Origin: an uncultured Oscillibacter sp.
GTDB taxonomy: Bacteria; Bacillota; Clostridia; Oscillospirales; Oscillospiraceae
Assembly: GCA_910578935.1 (NCBI GenBank)
Contig: CAJTSM010000005.1
Location: forward strand, 88,215-152,214
DNA: 64,000 nt
Direction: 5' to 3'
Shown here: positions 27,052 through 36,258 of the stretch, piece by piece
How positions within the stretch are numbered: position 1 is the first letter of the stretch
How the letters are laid out: the number at the start of each line of letters is the position of its first letter
Notes under the pieces: model-generated
What the model was told of the DNA's origin: nothing
What the model saw: the letters and a program-made list of their open reading frames with translations, nothing else
Database searches by the model: none
Position numbers and translations under genes: made by a program

Positions 27052-27810
27052 ATGAAACTGGTTTCCTGGAATGTCAACGGCCTCCGGGCCTGCCTGAAAA
27101 AGGGCTTTCTGGACTTCTGCGCCTTTGCCGACGCCGATGTGATCTGTCTCCAAGAGACGAAAATGCGGCCGGAGCAGGCGGAGTTTGACCTCCCGGGCTA
27201 CGAGAGGTTTTGGAACAGCGCGGACAAGGCGGGCTACTCCGGCACCGCTGTGTTCACCCGGCGGAAGCCCCTGAATGTCACCTATGACTTCGGCATTGAT
27301 GAACACCGCCACGAAGGGCGGATCATCACGGCGGAGTTTGAAGAGTTTTATCTGGTCTGCTGCTACACCCCCAACTCCAAGGACCAGCTCCTTCGCCTGG
27401 ATTACCGCATGGCCTGGGAGGATGACCTGCGGGATTATCTCCTGGAGCTGGACGCGGTGAAGCCGGTGGTCTACTGCGGGGACCTGAACGTGGCCCACCG
27501 GGAAATTGACCTGAAAAACCCGGGCCCCAACCGCCGGAACCCCGGCTTTACCGATGAAGAGCGGGAGAAGATGACGAAGCTCCTGGACTCCGGCTTTGTG
27601 GACACTTTCCGGGCCCTGTATCCGGACAAGACCGGAGCCTACTCCTGGTGGAGCTACCGGGGCCGGGCCCGGGAAAACAACACCGGGTGGAGAATTGATT
27701 ACTTCATCGTTTCGGAGCGCCTCCGGAGCCGTATCCGCAGCGCCGACATCTGGAGCGAAGTTCACGGCAGCGACCACTGCCCCGTGGTATTGGAATTGAC
27801 GGAAGGATAA
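27052..27810 (+). CDS. xth: exodeoxyribonuclease III
   Basis: 252 residues. ATG 27052 has AAAGAGGTG before it. Active-site residues are visible: Asn7 (SWNVNG), Glu34 region LQETK, GDLNVAH with the catalytic Asp and Asn near 142-144, and GSDHCPV with the catalytic His near the C-terminus. It is an AP endonuclease and 3'-5' exonuclease for base-excision repair. Single gene between a promoter and a terminator. Confidence 0.95.
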   Translation: MKLVSWNVNGLRACLKKGFLDFCAFADADVICLQETKMRPEQAEFDLPGYERFWNSADKAGYSGTAVFTRRKPLNVTYDFGIDEHRHEGRIITAEFEEFYLVCCYTPNSKDQLLRLDYRMAWEDDLRDYLLELDAVKPVVYCGDLNVAHREIDLKNPGPNRRNPGFTDEEREKMTKLLDSGFVDTFRALYPDKTGAYSWWSYRGRARENNTGWRIDYFIVSERLRSRIRSADIWSEVHGSDHCPVVLELTEG

Positions 27811-27812
27811 AG

Positions 27813-27846
27813 AAAGCGGAGGAGGGAAGCGTCCCTTCTCCGCTTT
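27813..27846. terminator. bidirectional terminator, xth and htrA-like gene
   Basis: AAAGCGGAGGAGGGA (27813-27827) pairs with 27832-27846 with one G-U pair. TTTT ends the plus strand; the left A-run is short. Confidence 0.8.
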
Positions 27847-27851
27847 TGCGC

Positions 27852-29165
27852 TTATTCCGCCGCTTCCTCCAGCTCCAGAGTGACCTCCAGAATTTCCCCG
27901 TCCCGCAGAAGGGTTAGGGTTAATTCATCGCCCAGGTAAAGCTTTCGCCGGACGCGAAACAGATCCTGGGTAGTCTGAATCTTCTCTCCCTGGGCAGCGG
28001 TGATATAATCCCCGGCCAAAACCCCCGCTTTCTCGGCGGCGGTGCCGGGTTCCACGGAGTCCACCAAGAGCCCGCGCTCATCCGTGATAACCATAATGCC
28101 CAGCCGGGGCTCCGGCTGGACCTCTCCCCATTTCAGCAGGTCATTGACGATTCGCTCCAGCTGAGCGGTGGGAATGGCAAAGCCCAAGCCTTCCACGCTG
28201 TCCTGATTCCAGGACATATACTTCGCCACATTGATGCCCACTACCTGGCCCCGGTCGTTGATGAGGGGACCGCCGGAGTTGCCGGAGTTCAGGGCGGCGT
28301 TGGTCTGGAGCAGGGTCATGGTCCGGCCCTCCACCTCAATGTTCCGGTCAATGGCGGAGATGATGCCGTTGGTCAGCGTGCCACGGAGCCGCCGGGGGGC
28401 GCCGATGGCGTATACCGGGTCCCCCACCACCAGCTGCTCTGAATCCCCAAAGGGCGCGGCGGGCAGCGTTCCCATGCCCGCCAATTCTCCGGGAGGGACT
28501 TTGAGCACCGCCAGGTCGCTGTTCTCGTCTCCGGCCGCAAAGCAGACCTCCATCATATAGCCGCTGTCCAGGGTAATGTAACACTTGCTGCCGCCCTGGA
28601 CTACGTGGTGGTTGGTGAGGATATAACCGTCCTCCGTGAAAATGACGCCGGTGCCCACGGAGATGCCGTCCCCCGTTTCACAGTGCACCGTCACCACCGC
28701 CGGATTCAGCCGGCGGTAGACTTCTTGGGCCGTCAGAGCCTCTCCCAGCTCCCGATCCACGGCCAGAGCCGCTCCCTGGTCCGCGGGCCAGCCGGGGATT
28801 GTGATCTCCTGCGTCTCATAGACGGCGTCCCCCGGCTGCCACTCGTCCCGGAAAGCCAGATGTTCCACCGTCTTGGCGGCGGCCGTCAGGCCCACCAGCG
28901 CCGCCACGCAGATCAAAAACCGGTAGAGGCCCTGCTTCCGGCCGGGGCGGCGCCGGTCCTGCCGCTTCTTCCGGGAGGAGGCAGGCCTTTGCCTCCCGGA
29001 GGGGACGGGGCGGCGGTAAGACTCCACCACCTCCCGGCAGTCCGGCTGGCGGTAGACCTCCACAATCTCCCGCGGGTCCCGCGGTTCCCCGCCGCTCCGA
29101 AGAGGGGCGCGATAGATTTCCACAATTTCACCGGGCAGCCGCCCGGCCGGTTCCCATTTTCCCAT
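27852..29165 (-). CDS. membrane-anchored HtrA-type serine protease with PDZ
   Basis: 437 residues. The cytoplasmic N-terminus holds three short repeats (GEIVEIYRAP, REIVEVYRQP, REVVESYRRP; about 12-54) and a basic stretch, then one membrane helix (about 80-98). The protease domain follows with His in TNHHVV, Asp in ENSDLAVLKV and Ser in NSGNSGGPLI, and a single PDZ (about 345-430). DegP/HtrA relatives degrade misfolded envelope proteins. It is the third gene of an operon with a response regulator and kinase (6 nt after the kinase stop), suggesting a stress-sensing output. The N-terminal repeats are unusual. Confidence 0.9.
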   Translation of the reverse strand: MGKWEPAGRLPGEIVEIYRAPLRSGGEPRDPREIVEVYRQPDCREVVESYRRPVPSGRQRPASSRKKRQDRRRPGRKQGLYRFLICVAALVGLTAAAKTVEHLAFRDEWQPGDAVYETQEITIPGWPADQGAALAVDRELGEALTAQEVYRRLNPAVVTVHCETGDGISVGTGVIFTEDGYILTNHHVVQGGSKCYITLDSGYMMEVCFAAGDENSDLAVLKVPPGELAGMGTLPAAPFGDSEQLVVGDPVYAIGAPRRLRGTLTNGIISAIDRNIEVEGRTMTLLQTNAALNSGNSGGPLINDRGQVVGINVAKYMSWNQDSVEGLGFAIPTAQLERIVNDLLKWGEVQPEPRLGIMVITDERGLLVDSVEPGTAAEKAGVLAGDYITAAQGEKIQTTQDLFRVRRKLYLGDELTLTLLRDGEILEVTLELEEAAE

Positions 29166-29171
29166 GCTCCC

Positions 29172-30626
29172 TCACTTCGTGGTCAGCGAGAAAGAGAAGG
29201 TGGTCACGCCGCTCTCACTGGTGACGTTGATCTTCTCCTTGTGCTGTTCTAAAATCGTCTTGACGATATAGAGCCCCAGGCCCACGCCGTCCTTATCCTC
29301 ACTGCGGGATTTGTCGCTTTTGTGAAACCGCTCGAACAGCAGCGGCAGTTCCCCGGCGGGGATGGTGTCCCCGCAGTTGCGCACCGTCACGCGGGCTCTC
29401 CCGTCCCGGAGCGTCAGGCCCAGGTAGAGGGTGGAACCCTTGTAGGCGAACTTCGCCGCGTTTTCCAGCAGGTTGTAAATCACCTGCGTGATGAGATCGT
29501 TGTCCCCCAGGACCAGAATGGGCCCTTCGGGAATGTCGGCCTCCACGTCCAGTTCCCGGTCGGTGATTTTTTTCTCCATGGAGATCAGCACCCGGCGCAT
29601 GCTCTCGCAGAGGTCGAAATGGGCCCCGCTCCGCAGGGGATCGATGGCCTGGAGCTGGCTTACATCCAGCATCCGCCGCACCAGGCGGCTGAGGCGGCGG
29701 CTCTCTCCGGAGATGATCCGGAGGTACTGCTCCTCATTCTCCGGGGGAACGGCGCCGTCCAGAATGGCGTCCGTGTACCCGGCGATGGTGGTCATAGGAG
29801 TTTTCAATTCATGGGAGATATTGGCGATAAACTCCCGCCGCTGACGCTCCGTCTGCTGGAGGGATTCCGCCATGGCGTTAAAAGAGGCGGCCAGTTCTCC
29901 CACCTCGTCGCTGCGGCCGTAATCGTTCATGCGGATGTCAAAATCCCCCTCGGCATAGCGCCGGGTGGCCTCCACCATTTCCCGAATGGGCTTCACCTGC
30001 CGCATAGCGGTGACGGAAGAGGCCATGAAGGCGATCATCAGCACCACGAAGGCCGTCATGAAGAAAAGGCCGATGAAGCCCTGCCACATGGAGTCCAGGG
30101 AAGCCATGGTGGATACCGCAATCACTTCCCCCACTCGTTCCAGGGTAACGGGATTTACGGCGGCCACGCCTACGGAAAATCGTTTCTGGGGGTACAGCCC
30201 CCCAAAGTCGTCCCGCCAGGAGGTGCTGCCCTGCTCCATAATTTTGGCGGTGCGTTCAACGGGGACGGTCACCGTTTTTCCGTCCAAGGTCTTGTCGGTG
30301 GAGAGGAGAACGTGGCCCTCGGTGTCGCAGATCATAAAGTGCACATCGGAGACGATCGCTGCAAAGCTGGCAAGGCGCTGAAAGTCCAGGTCGTCCTGGA
30401 GATCCTCCATGTCCAGATACCGCCCGCTCTCCAGATAGCTGAGGGAGAGCTGGCTCATAACCCGGGCCTTGGAGGCGATTTCCTCTCCCTGCTGGCCCCG
30501 GGCGTAGTTGTAACTCAGGGAAAAGAAAGATGCGCCCAAAAGGCACAGCGTCAGAAGGACCATGCCGGCGGTGACAAAAAGCTGCCTCCAATAGAGGCTC
30601 TGGGCCTGTTCCCGAAAACGCTTCAT
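29172..30626 (-). CDS. sensor histidine kinase (PhoR-like)
   Basis: 484 residues: two membrane helices (about 14-37 and 180-205) flank an extracytoplasmic sensor of about 140 residues, then HAMP, HisKA with His in FIANISHELKTPMTT (about 262-275), and HATPase with N, G1 and G2 boxes (YNLLENAAKFA; DKDGVGLGLYIV). It phosphorylates the partner regulator, whose stop overlaps its ATG. The sensor domain gives no clue to the signal. Confidence 0.92.
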   Translation of the reverse strand: MKRFREQAQSLYWRQLFVTAGMVLLTLCLLGASFFSLSYNYARGQQGEEIASKARVMSQLSLSYLESGRYLDMEDLQDDLDFQRLASFAAIVSDVHFMICDTEGHVLLSTDKTLDGKTVTVPVERTAKIMEQGSTSWRDDFGGLYPQKRFSVGVAAVNPVTLERVGEVIAVSTMASLDSMWQGFIGLFFMTAFVVLMIAFMASSVTAMRQVKPIREMVEATRRYAEGDFDIRMNDYGRSDEVGELAASFNAMAESLQQTERQRREFIANISHELKTPMTTIAGYTDAILDGAVPPENEEQYLRIISGESRRLSRLVRRMLDVSQLQAIDPLRSGAHFDLCESMRRVLISMEKKITDRELDVEADIPEGPILVLGDNDLITQVIYNLLENAAKFAYKGSTLYLGLTLRDGRARVTVRNCGDTIPAGELPLLFERFHKSDKSRSEDKDGVGLGLYIVKTILEQHKEKINVTSESGVTTFSFSLTTK

Positions 30627-31321
30627 TCCTCCGCCTTCTCCGTAATCAGCTCGAATTTATAGCCCACGCCCCAGACCGTTTTCAGCGCCCACTTTCCGCT
30701 GACGCCTTCCACTTTCTCCCGCAGGCGTTTGATGTGTACATCCACCGTCCGGCTGTCCCCGAAATAGTCAAACCCCCAGACCTCGTCCAGAAGTTGGTTC
30801 CGGGTGTAAACCCGGTTGGGGGTGGAGGCCAGATGGTACAGCAGCTCCAGCTCCTTGGGCGGGGTGTCGATTTTTTTGCCGTCCACAATGAGCTCATAGG
30901 AGTCCAAATTGATTACCAGTTTGTCAAAGGTCAGTTTTTTGCTGGTGTCGTTGGGGATCTCCGTCCGGCGGAGAACGGCGTTGATCCGGGCGATGAGTTC
31001 TTTCATCTCAAAGGGCTTGACGATATAATCGTCCGCCCCCATCTCCAGCCCCTGAATGCGGTCGAAGACCTCGCTCTTGGCGGTGAGCATGATGATGGGA
31101 ACCTGGGAAGTTTCCCGGATCTTGGCGCAGACAGCCCAGCCGTCCATAACGGGCAGCATGATATCCAGCAGAATCAGATCGGGCGCGGCTTTCTGAAATT
31201 CCTCAATGGCCTTTCCGCCGTCCCCGGCGATGCGGACATCAAAGCCCTCTTTCACCAAGTACATGTGGATAAGATCGGAGATGTTGCGGTCGTCTTCGAC
31301 CACTAAAATGTTGCGTCCCAT
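30623..31321 (-). CDS. OmpR/PhoB-family response regulator
   Basis: 232 residues. ATG 31321 is preceded by GGGAGGG; a farther in-frame ATG (31363) is not used. Receiver domain with acidic pair EDD (9-11), phospho-acceptor Asp in LILLDIMLP (about 52) and Lys in VKPFEMKE; then a winged-helix DNA-binding domain (KLTFDKLVINLDSYELIV to GVGYKFEL). First gene of the regulator-kinase-protease operon. Possible autoregulation through the direct repeats at 31386-31404. Confidence 0.93.
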   Translation of the reverse strand: MGRNILVVEDDRNISDLIHMYLVKEGFDVRIAGDGGKAIEEFQKAAPDLILLDIMLPVMDGWAVCAKIRETSQVPIIMLTAKSEVFDRIQGLEMGADDYIVKPFEMKELIARINAVLRRTEIPNDTSKKLTFDKLVINLDSYELIVDGKKIDTPPKELELLYHLASTPNRVYTRNQLLDEVWGFDYFGDSRTVDVHIKRLREKVEGVSGKWALKTVWGVGYKFELITEKAEE

Positions 31322-31361
31322 GGCGGACCCTCCCCATTTTTCCAGTTTCTCTCTTAAGATC

Positions 31362-31404
31362 ATTATACCCGCTGTTCTCTAAGGTTGTTGAATTTTCTGT
31401 TAAA
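31362..31404 (-). promoter_or_regulatory. -10 box and PhoP-like direct repeats before the regulator gene
   Basis: Minus strand: TATAAT (31367-31362), no good -35. Upstream are TTAACA (31403-31398) and TTCAACA (31392-31386) separated by 5 nt, the spacing of PhoP-type half sites. A weak -35 with direct repeats in its place is typical of an activated OmpR/PhoP-family promoter. The gap also holds a hairpin at 31411-31446 after the upstream gene. Confidence 0.4.
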
Positions 31405-31467
31405 ATTCCAGGGGCTGGTTTTGAAAACCGGCGGTTTCAAAACAGGCTCCGGGCTTTTCAAACGGAA

Positions 31468-32625
31468 TCACCGCAGCCCTAATTCCGTATAAGCCGCGCA
31501 TTCACCCCCCGCTTCCCGGGCGGCAAAGAGGAAGGCCCGCAGGCCCGCCGGGCTGACGTCGTCCCCCAGCCAGACGGCGGCGTCCCCCCGCCAGGAGGCC
31601 AGCCGCCGGACCAGTTCCTGAGCACCGGAGGCGCTGCGCAGGGCGGACCCGCTCCGGTCCAGGTCCGGCCGGAGACAGTGAAAACCCGCCTCCCCGGCAG
31701 TACGGAGGGTGTGAGCCCCGCTGTTTTGGATATAGGCAAGGCGGGTTTTGCCGCAGGTGGCCCGGAACAGGGCGGCGTTGCCCGCTTCCAGCTGTTCTTC
31801 CACGGTCTGCTCCGGGTGGCTGGCGTCGGCCAGGATGCCGATCCCCTGTCCGGCGGCGGTGAGGCGGCGGAGAGTTCCGCCCTGCCGCTCCATCTCCTCC
31901 GGCGTGAAGAAGAATGCGGCCCCGGCGCCGTAAACCGCCAAGGCGTCCGCCATGGCGGCGGCGTCGCTTCCCGCTTTCAGGCAAAGGGCGATTCGCATTC
32001 CGTCCAGTCCTGCGGCGGGGTCCTGGGGTTCGGAAGGGGAGGAGGGCCGGGCGGTCCCCCCGGAAGAACCTCCCTCCGGCCGAGCCGTCTCTTTGGCCCG
32101 GATATAGTCGGCATAAACGGAGTTCATAGAATATTGGGCCGCGCCGGCATAGAGCTTGTCCGACATATTGTAGTCCGGCTGACGGAGCCAGACCATGCTG
32201 CCATGCTCCACCTCAATGACGGAATAAACCAGATCGAAATACCGGGAAACGGTGCTGGCGGGGACAAAAACCGTGCCGTTGCGCCGGATGGCCCCGGGGT
32301 AATAAACCGTGCCGTCGTTGTCCAGGGCGCAGTGATCGGAGAGGTTATAGGTCAAAGACTTTCTGACGCTGTAGAGCGTTACCCACTCCTGGCCGCTGTC
32401 CAGCACCTGGGAGACGCCCAGGGCCTCCCGGGCCGCGCCGGTGAAGATGGAGCTGGGGATGTAGACATAGCCGCCGCTCCAAAACGGCATGGTATTGTCT
32501 GAGAGAGGCAGGACGTAACTGCCCACAGCGGTGAAATAGACCCGTTCCGCCGCCCGGGCAGGGGGAAGGGACAGCTGGAATACCAGCAGGAGACAAAAGA
32601 GCAAAGCCGCAGCCCGCCGTTTCAT
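31468..32625 (-). CDS. exported protein, copper-amine-oxidase-like N-domain plus degenerate polysaccharide deacetylase
   Basis: 385 residues. Signal peptide (about 1-25, ARA). Residues about 30-150 resemble the stalk domain seen in many clostridial wall proteins (GYVYIPSSIF; GTVFVPASTVSRYF). A Ser/Pro/Gly linker (about 183-205) leads to a NodB-like fold (MRIALCLKAG, AGAAFFFTPEEM, GIGILADASHPEQTVEEQLE, AGEAGFHCLRPDLD). The catalytic Asp pair and one metal His are missing, so deacetylase activity is doubtful. AAAGGAGGGATGG precedes ATG 32625. Possibly a cell-wall binding or sporulation-associated protein. Confidence 0.72.
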   Translation of the reverse strand: MKRRAAALLFCLLLVFQLSLPPARAAERVYFTAVGSYVLPLSDNTMPFWSGGYVYIPSSIFTGAAREALGVSQVLDSGQEWVTLYSVRKSLTYNLSDHCALDNDGTVYYPGAIRRNGTVFVPASTVSRYFDLVYSVIEVEHGSMVWLRQPDYNMSDKLYAGAAQYSMNSVYADYIRAKETARPEGGSSGGTARPSSPSEPQDPAAGLDGMRIALCLKAGSDAAAMADALAVYGAGAAFFFTPEEMERQGGTLRRLTAAGQGIGILADASHPEQTVEEQLEAGNAALFRATCGKTRLAYIQNSGAHTLRTAGEAGFHCLRPDLDRSGSALRSASGAQELVRRLASWRGDAAVWLGDDVSPAGLRAFLFAAREAGGECAAYTELGLR

Positions 32626-32706
32626 TCCGCCATCCCTCCTTTGTGAAATCCCTGTAGAAAATAGATATATTTTATCACACTCCGGCGGGGTTTGTAAAGT
32701 CCGCCG

Positions 32707-33744
32707 TCAGTTCCTATACGGTTCTACCGTTACGCCGGTGTAGTAGTGGGTCAGAATTTCCCGGTAGTCCGCCCCTGCCTCCGCCATGGCGTTGGCTCCG
32801 TATTGACTCAGGCCCACGCCATGGCCGTAACCGGTGACAAAGAAAACCATGGCTCCGTCCTGAATCTCCCAGGTGAAGCAGGCGGAGCGAAGCCCCAGGG
32901 CCGATCGTACTTGGGTGCCTTTTGCCGTCACGCCGCCTACGGAAACCGTACCGACGCTTCCGGCGCTGTCGGCGGCAGGGTCCTTCAGCCAGCCCGCCAT
33001 GTCTCCGGAGAGGTCCGCCTCTGGGAAAGAGGCCTGGAGCTTGGCCTTCAGCTCCTCCTTTGTAAATTCCACCCGGCTGTAATAATTTGGAATGCGCTCT
33101 CCCGATTCCGGGGAGCTTACTGCCTGGAGATAAGGCAGGTCGTTCAGCCAGACCTCCCCCGCCGCCCGGGTCAGACCCGCAGAGGACGAGTGAAACACCG
33201 CCAGAATGGGCACGCCGCCGTAGAGTACGGCCTGTCCATCAGTTTCCTTTACCGCCGCCTCCACTTTGGCCTCATAAGCGCCGGCGTTTTCCCCCCAGTT
33301 GGCCTGGGCGCTGTCCGCGGCGATATATGCCTGACAGCAGGTGTGGTCCGTGCAGATGTCGGCGGTTTCTCCGTGGTTCCCGCCGGACTGGAGCTTGTAC
33401 AGCGTGTAAGTTCTGGCAGCCACCGCTTGGGCTTTCAGAGCTTCGATCTCAAAAGAGGCGGGCATTTCCGCCCGGACGACTCCTGTCAGATAAGCTCCCA
33501 GGTCCATCTCCCGTACTTCCTCCCCATCCAATACCCGCAGGGATGCCGCCGCATCCAGGCCGCCGCCGGCAGGGAGGGGAGGGGGAAGTTCTTGCTCTGT
33601 CTCATCCACCGGTTCGTCCTGGCCAAAAAGAGCCGAGCGGAAAGGGGTCACCACCAGAAGAGGCAGCAGAAACAGCGCCAGCAGGAGCAGCGCCGACACG
33701 GCGATCGACTGATTGACCGGGCTTTTCCTTCTGCTTTGTTTCAT
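32707..33744 (-). CDS. spoIID: stage II sporulation protein D
   Basis: 345 residues: one N-terminal membrane anchor (about 14-36), a linker, and the SpoIID domain. The catalytic Glu is in VRAEMPASFEIEALKAQAV (about 92-110), followed by ARTYTLYK; the late GHGVGLSQYGANAMA block (about 302-316) is diagnostic. SpoIID is a lytic transglycosylase that acts with SpoIIP in engulfment. CTCCTTT before the ATG in reverse is a good ribosome site. In many Clostridia it stands apart from spoIIP, as here. Confidence 0.94.
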   Translation of the reverse strand: MKQSRRKSPVNQSIAVSALLLLALFLLPLLVVTPFRSALFGQDEPVDETEQELPPPLPAGGGLDAAASLRVLDGEEVREMDLGAYLTGVVRAEMPASFEIEALKAQAVAARTYTLYKLQSGGNHGETADICTDHTCCQAYIAADSAQANWGENAGAYEAKVEAAVKETDGQAVLYGGVPILAVFHSSSAGLTRAAGEVWLNDLPYLQAVSSPESGERIPNYYSRVEFTKEELKAKLQASFPEADLSGDMAGWLKDPAADSAGSVGTVSVGGVTAKGTQVRSALGLRSACFTWEIQDGAMVFFVTGYGHGVGLSQYGANAMAEAGADYREILTHYYTGVTVEPYRN

Positions 33745-33974
33745 GGGGCTTCCTCCTTTGTGGCGGGGCGGGATGGTTTTTTTACCCTATGCGGCAAACG
33801 GCAAAAACATGTCTGGAGCTGGGATTTTTTGGTAGACATTTTGCATTATCCGGTATAGCTTATGCCAAATCGTATAGGCTTATCGACATTATTTTCAGAA
33901 TTTCCCCATCAAAGCGCGGCGGCGGCATTGGGAGGCGGCGGAAATGAGAGCCGCCGCTTTCCGCGAAATAAGGC

Positions 33975-34003
33975 TTGAAACCTCCTTTCGGATTCGCTAT
34001 ACT
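33975..34003 (+). promoter_or_regulatory. promoter of aminotransferase-radical SAM operon
   Basis: TTGAAA (33975-33980), 17 nt, TATACT (33998-34003). The gap 33745-33974 also holds a GGCGGC/GCCGCC hairpin near 33916-33962 and no gene. Confidence 0.65.
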
Positions 34004-34041
34004 AAGCTTTAATAATGTGCGCGACAGAAAGGAAGATGTTT

Positions 34042-35316
34042 ATGAAGCCTTATGCCCAGCTTACCCCGCCGGAACGCGCGGAGGAGTACTCCGGCCTGCG
34101 GAGCGCGTTCGACGCTCTGAAAGCCAAGGGCCTGCGCCTGAACATGGCCCGTGGGAAGCCTGGAAAGGCTCAACTGGACCTGGTCAGCGATCTTCTCAGC
34201 CTGATGCAGGATCCCAAGGATTATATCTCTGACGGTATTGATGTGCGGAATTACGGCGAGATGGCCGGACTTCCCGCCGCCAAGCGGCTTTTTGCGGAGA
34301 TTCTGGGCTGTAAGCCCAGTCAGGTCTTTGTAGGCGGAAACTCCAGCCTTCAGCTTATGTACGACACCATTGCCAAGGGTTATACCCATGGCCTGCTCCA
34401 CAGCCCCCGGCCCTGGTGCAAAGAGGAAACCGTCAAGTGGCTCTGTCCTGCCCCCGGCTATGACCGCCATTTCCGGGTCACGGAAACCTTCGGCTTTGAG
34501 CTCCTCACCATCCCCATGACGGAGACGGGCCCCGATCTGGACGCCGTGGAGGAGGCGGTCAAGGACCCGGCCGTCAAAGGCATCTGGTGTGTTCCCAAGT
34601 ACTCCAACCCCGAAGGCGTAATCTACTCGGAAGAAACCGTCCGCCGGTTCGCGGGGCTGTCTCCTGCCGCGCCGGACTTCACCATCATGTGGGACAACGC
34701 TTATTGCGTCCATGAGTTTGAGGGGGATTACGAGCCCTTCCCGGATATCCTTTCTCTGTGCGCGCAGGCGGGTCATCCTGACATGTTGTTTGAGTTTGCC
34801 TCCACTTCCAAAATCACCCTCCCTGGGGCGGGTGTGGCCTGCTTCGCCTGTTCCGAGGCCAATATGGCTCATATGGAGACGCTGCTTGCGCCTCAGGTTA
34901 TCAGCTTTGACAAGGTGAATCAGCAGCGTCATGTCCTCTATTTGAAGGACAAAACCCATACTCTGGAGCTGATGAAAAAGCACGCCGCCGTCATGGGTCC
35001 CAAGTTCCGCTGTGTAGTGGATACGCTGGACCGGGAAATCGCCCCGCTGGAGATTGCCACCTGGCGGAGGCCAAAAGGCGGATATTTCGTCTCGTTCAAC
35101 GCCATGCCGGGCACGGCGAAACGGACCTTGGCCCTCTGCAAGGAGGTGGGGGTAACCATGACCAGCGCCGGAGCCACCTACCCTTATGGCAAGGACCCCC
35201 AGGACAGCAACATCCGCATTGCACCCTCCCTGCCCCCGGTGGAGGAGCTGGAACAGGCTATGGCGGTGTTCTGCGTCTGCCTCAAGATGGCGGCGCTGGA
35301 GAAGCTGGGCGTATGA
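34042..35316 (+). CDS. aspartate aminotransferase-like PLP enzyme (type Ic)
   Basis: 424 residues. ATG 34042 has AGAAAGGAAG 6 nt before it. The PLP Lys lies in FASTSKITLPGAG (about 258-270), with MWDNAYCVHEF (Asp/Tyr that hold the cofactor) and WCVPKYSNPEG upstream. The overall pattern matches the PF12897 class I-like group whose characterised members are aspartate aminotransferases. It probably exchanges an amino group between aspartate or a similar amino acid and 2-oxoglutarate. Overlaps the radical SAM gene by 4 nt. Confidence 0.85.
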   Translation: MKPYAQLTPPERAEEYSGLRSAFDALKAKGLRLNMARGKPGKAQLDLVSDLLSLMQDPKDYISDGIDVRNYGEMAGLPAAKRLFAEILGCKPSQVFVGGNSSLQLMYDTIAKGYTHGLLHSPRPWCKEETVKWLCPAPGYDRHFRVTETFGFELLTIPMTETGPDLDAVEEAVKDPAVKGIWCVPKYSNPEGVIYSEETVRRFAGLSPAAPDFTIMWDNAYCVHEFEGDYEPFPDILSLCAQAGHPDMLFEFASTSKITLPGAGVACFACSEANMAHMETLLAPQVISFDKVNQQRHVLYLKDKTHTLELMKKHAAVMGPKFRCVVDTLDREIAPLEIATWRRPKGGYFVSFNAMPGTAKRTLALCKEVGVTMTSAGATYPYGKDPQDSNIRIAPSLPPVEELEQAMAVFCVCLKMAALEKLGV

Positions 35317-36182
35317 GATACTACGGCAGCGTATACCGTCCGCCCTCCGAGGCCCGGAGCCTCATCGTCCAGGTGACCTACGGGTGCAGCCACAACACCT
35401 GTGCCTTTTGCAGCATGTACAAGGAAAAGCGTTTCGCCGTCCGCCCCATGGAGGAGGTGCTGGAGGACTTCCGCGTCGCCCGGCAGGTTTATCAGCATGT
35501 AGAAAAGGTTTTCTTGGCGGACGGGGATGCCCTGGTGCGAAAGGCGACGGAACTTTATACAATTTTGGACACCGTCCGGGAACTCTTCCCGGAGTGCCGC
35601 CAGGTAACCTGCTATGCGTCCCCTGCTTCGATCCGCATTCGGAGGCCGGAGGAGCTGCGAACGCTTCGGGAGAAAGGGCTGACCATGGTCTACATGGGTC
35701 TGGAGTCCGGCAGCGATCAGGTGCTGACCCTGATGCGCAAGGGCCACCCGGCGGCGGAAATCATTGAAATGGGCCGGAAGGTACGGAATTGCGGCATTGC
35801 GCTCTCCGTCACGGCCATCACCGGTTTGGGGGGACCGGAGCTGTTGGAGCGCCACGCCTTGGACACTGCCGCCGCATTTAATGCCATGAACCCGGAGTAT
35901 ATCGGGATGCTGACGCTGATGGTAGAGCCGGGGACCCCTCTGTACGACTGGGTCCATGAGGGGAAGTTCCAGCTTTTGACTCAGCCCCAGGTGCTGGAGG
36001 AAACCCGTCTTCTGGTGGAGAATCTGGACAGTCCCGGCAGCGTGTTCCGCATGAACCACGCCAGCAATTACCTGGTTCTCCGGGGAACGCTGAATCAGGA
36101 TAAGGCCGCCATGCTGGCGGAGATTGACCGGGCGGAGAAGGATTTGACCCGGCTGCGGCCGGAGTCCTGGCGGGGCCTGTAA
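35313..36182 (+). CDS. radical SAM protein
   Basis: 289 residues with the cluster motif in YGCSHNTCAFCSMY: Cys spacing C-x4-C-x2-C, slightly longer than the classic CxxxCxxC and known in a subgroup of the family. SAM-binding elements are the GDALV and MGLESGSDQVL stretches (about 70 and 130). No extra cluster-binding cysteines at the C-terminus. Substrate unknown; annotated relatives are described only as radical SAM proteins. The start overlaps the aminotransferase stop (ATGA), so a joint pathway is likely. Confidence 0.85.
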   Translation: MRYYGSVYRPPSEARSLIVQVTYGCSHNTCAFCSMYKEKRFAVRPMEEVLEDFRVARQVYQHVEKVFLADGDALVRKATELYTILDTVRELFPECRQVTCYASPASIRIRRPEELRTLREKGLTMVYMGLESGSDQVLTLMRKGHPAAEIIEMGRKVRNCGIALSVTAITGLGGPELLERHALDTAAAFNAMNPEYIGMLTLMVEPGTPLYDWVHEGKFQLLTQPQVLEETRLLVENLDSPGSVFRMNHASNYLVLRGTLNQDKAAMLAEIDRAEKDLTRLRPESWRGL

Positions 36183-36225
36183 GCCCGCCTTCCAAACGAA
36201 CGCGGATATGGAACATGAAAAATTA

Positions 36226-36258
36226 GGAAGAGCGCTCCTCTATGAGGGGCGCTCTTCC
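36226..36258. terminator. terminator between radical SAM and membrane-protein genes
   Basis: GGAAGAGCGCTCCTC (36226-36240) pairs with 36244-36258 (one G-U). The minus-strand side runs into TAATTTTT, so it mainly ends the minus transcript; it may act both ways. Confidence 0.75.
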
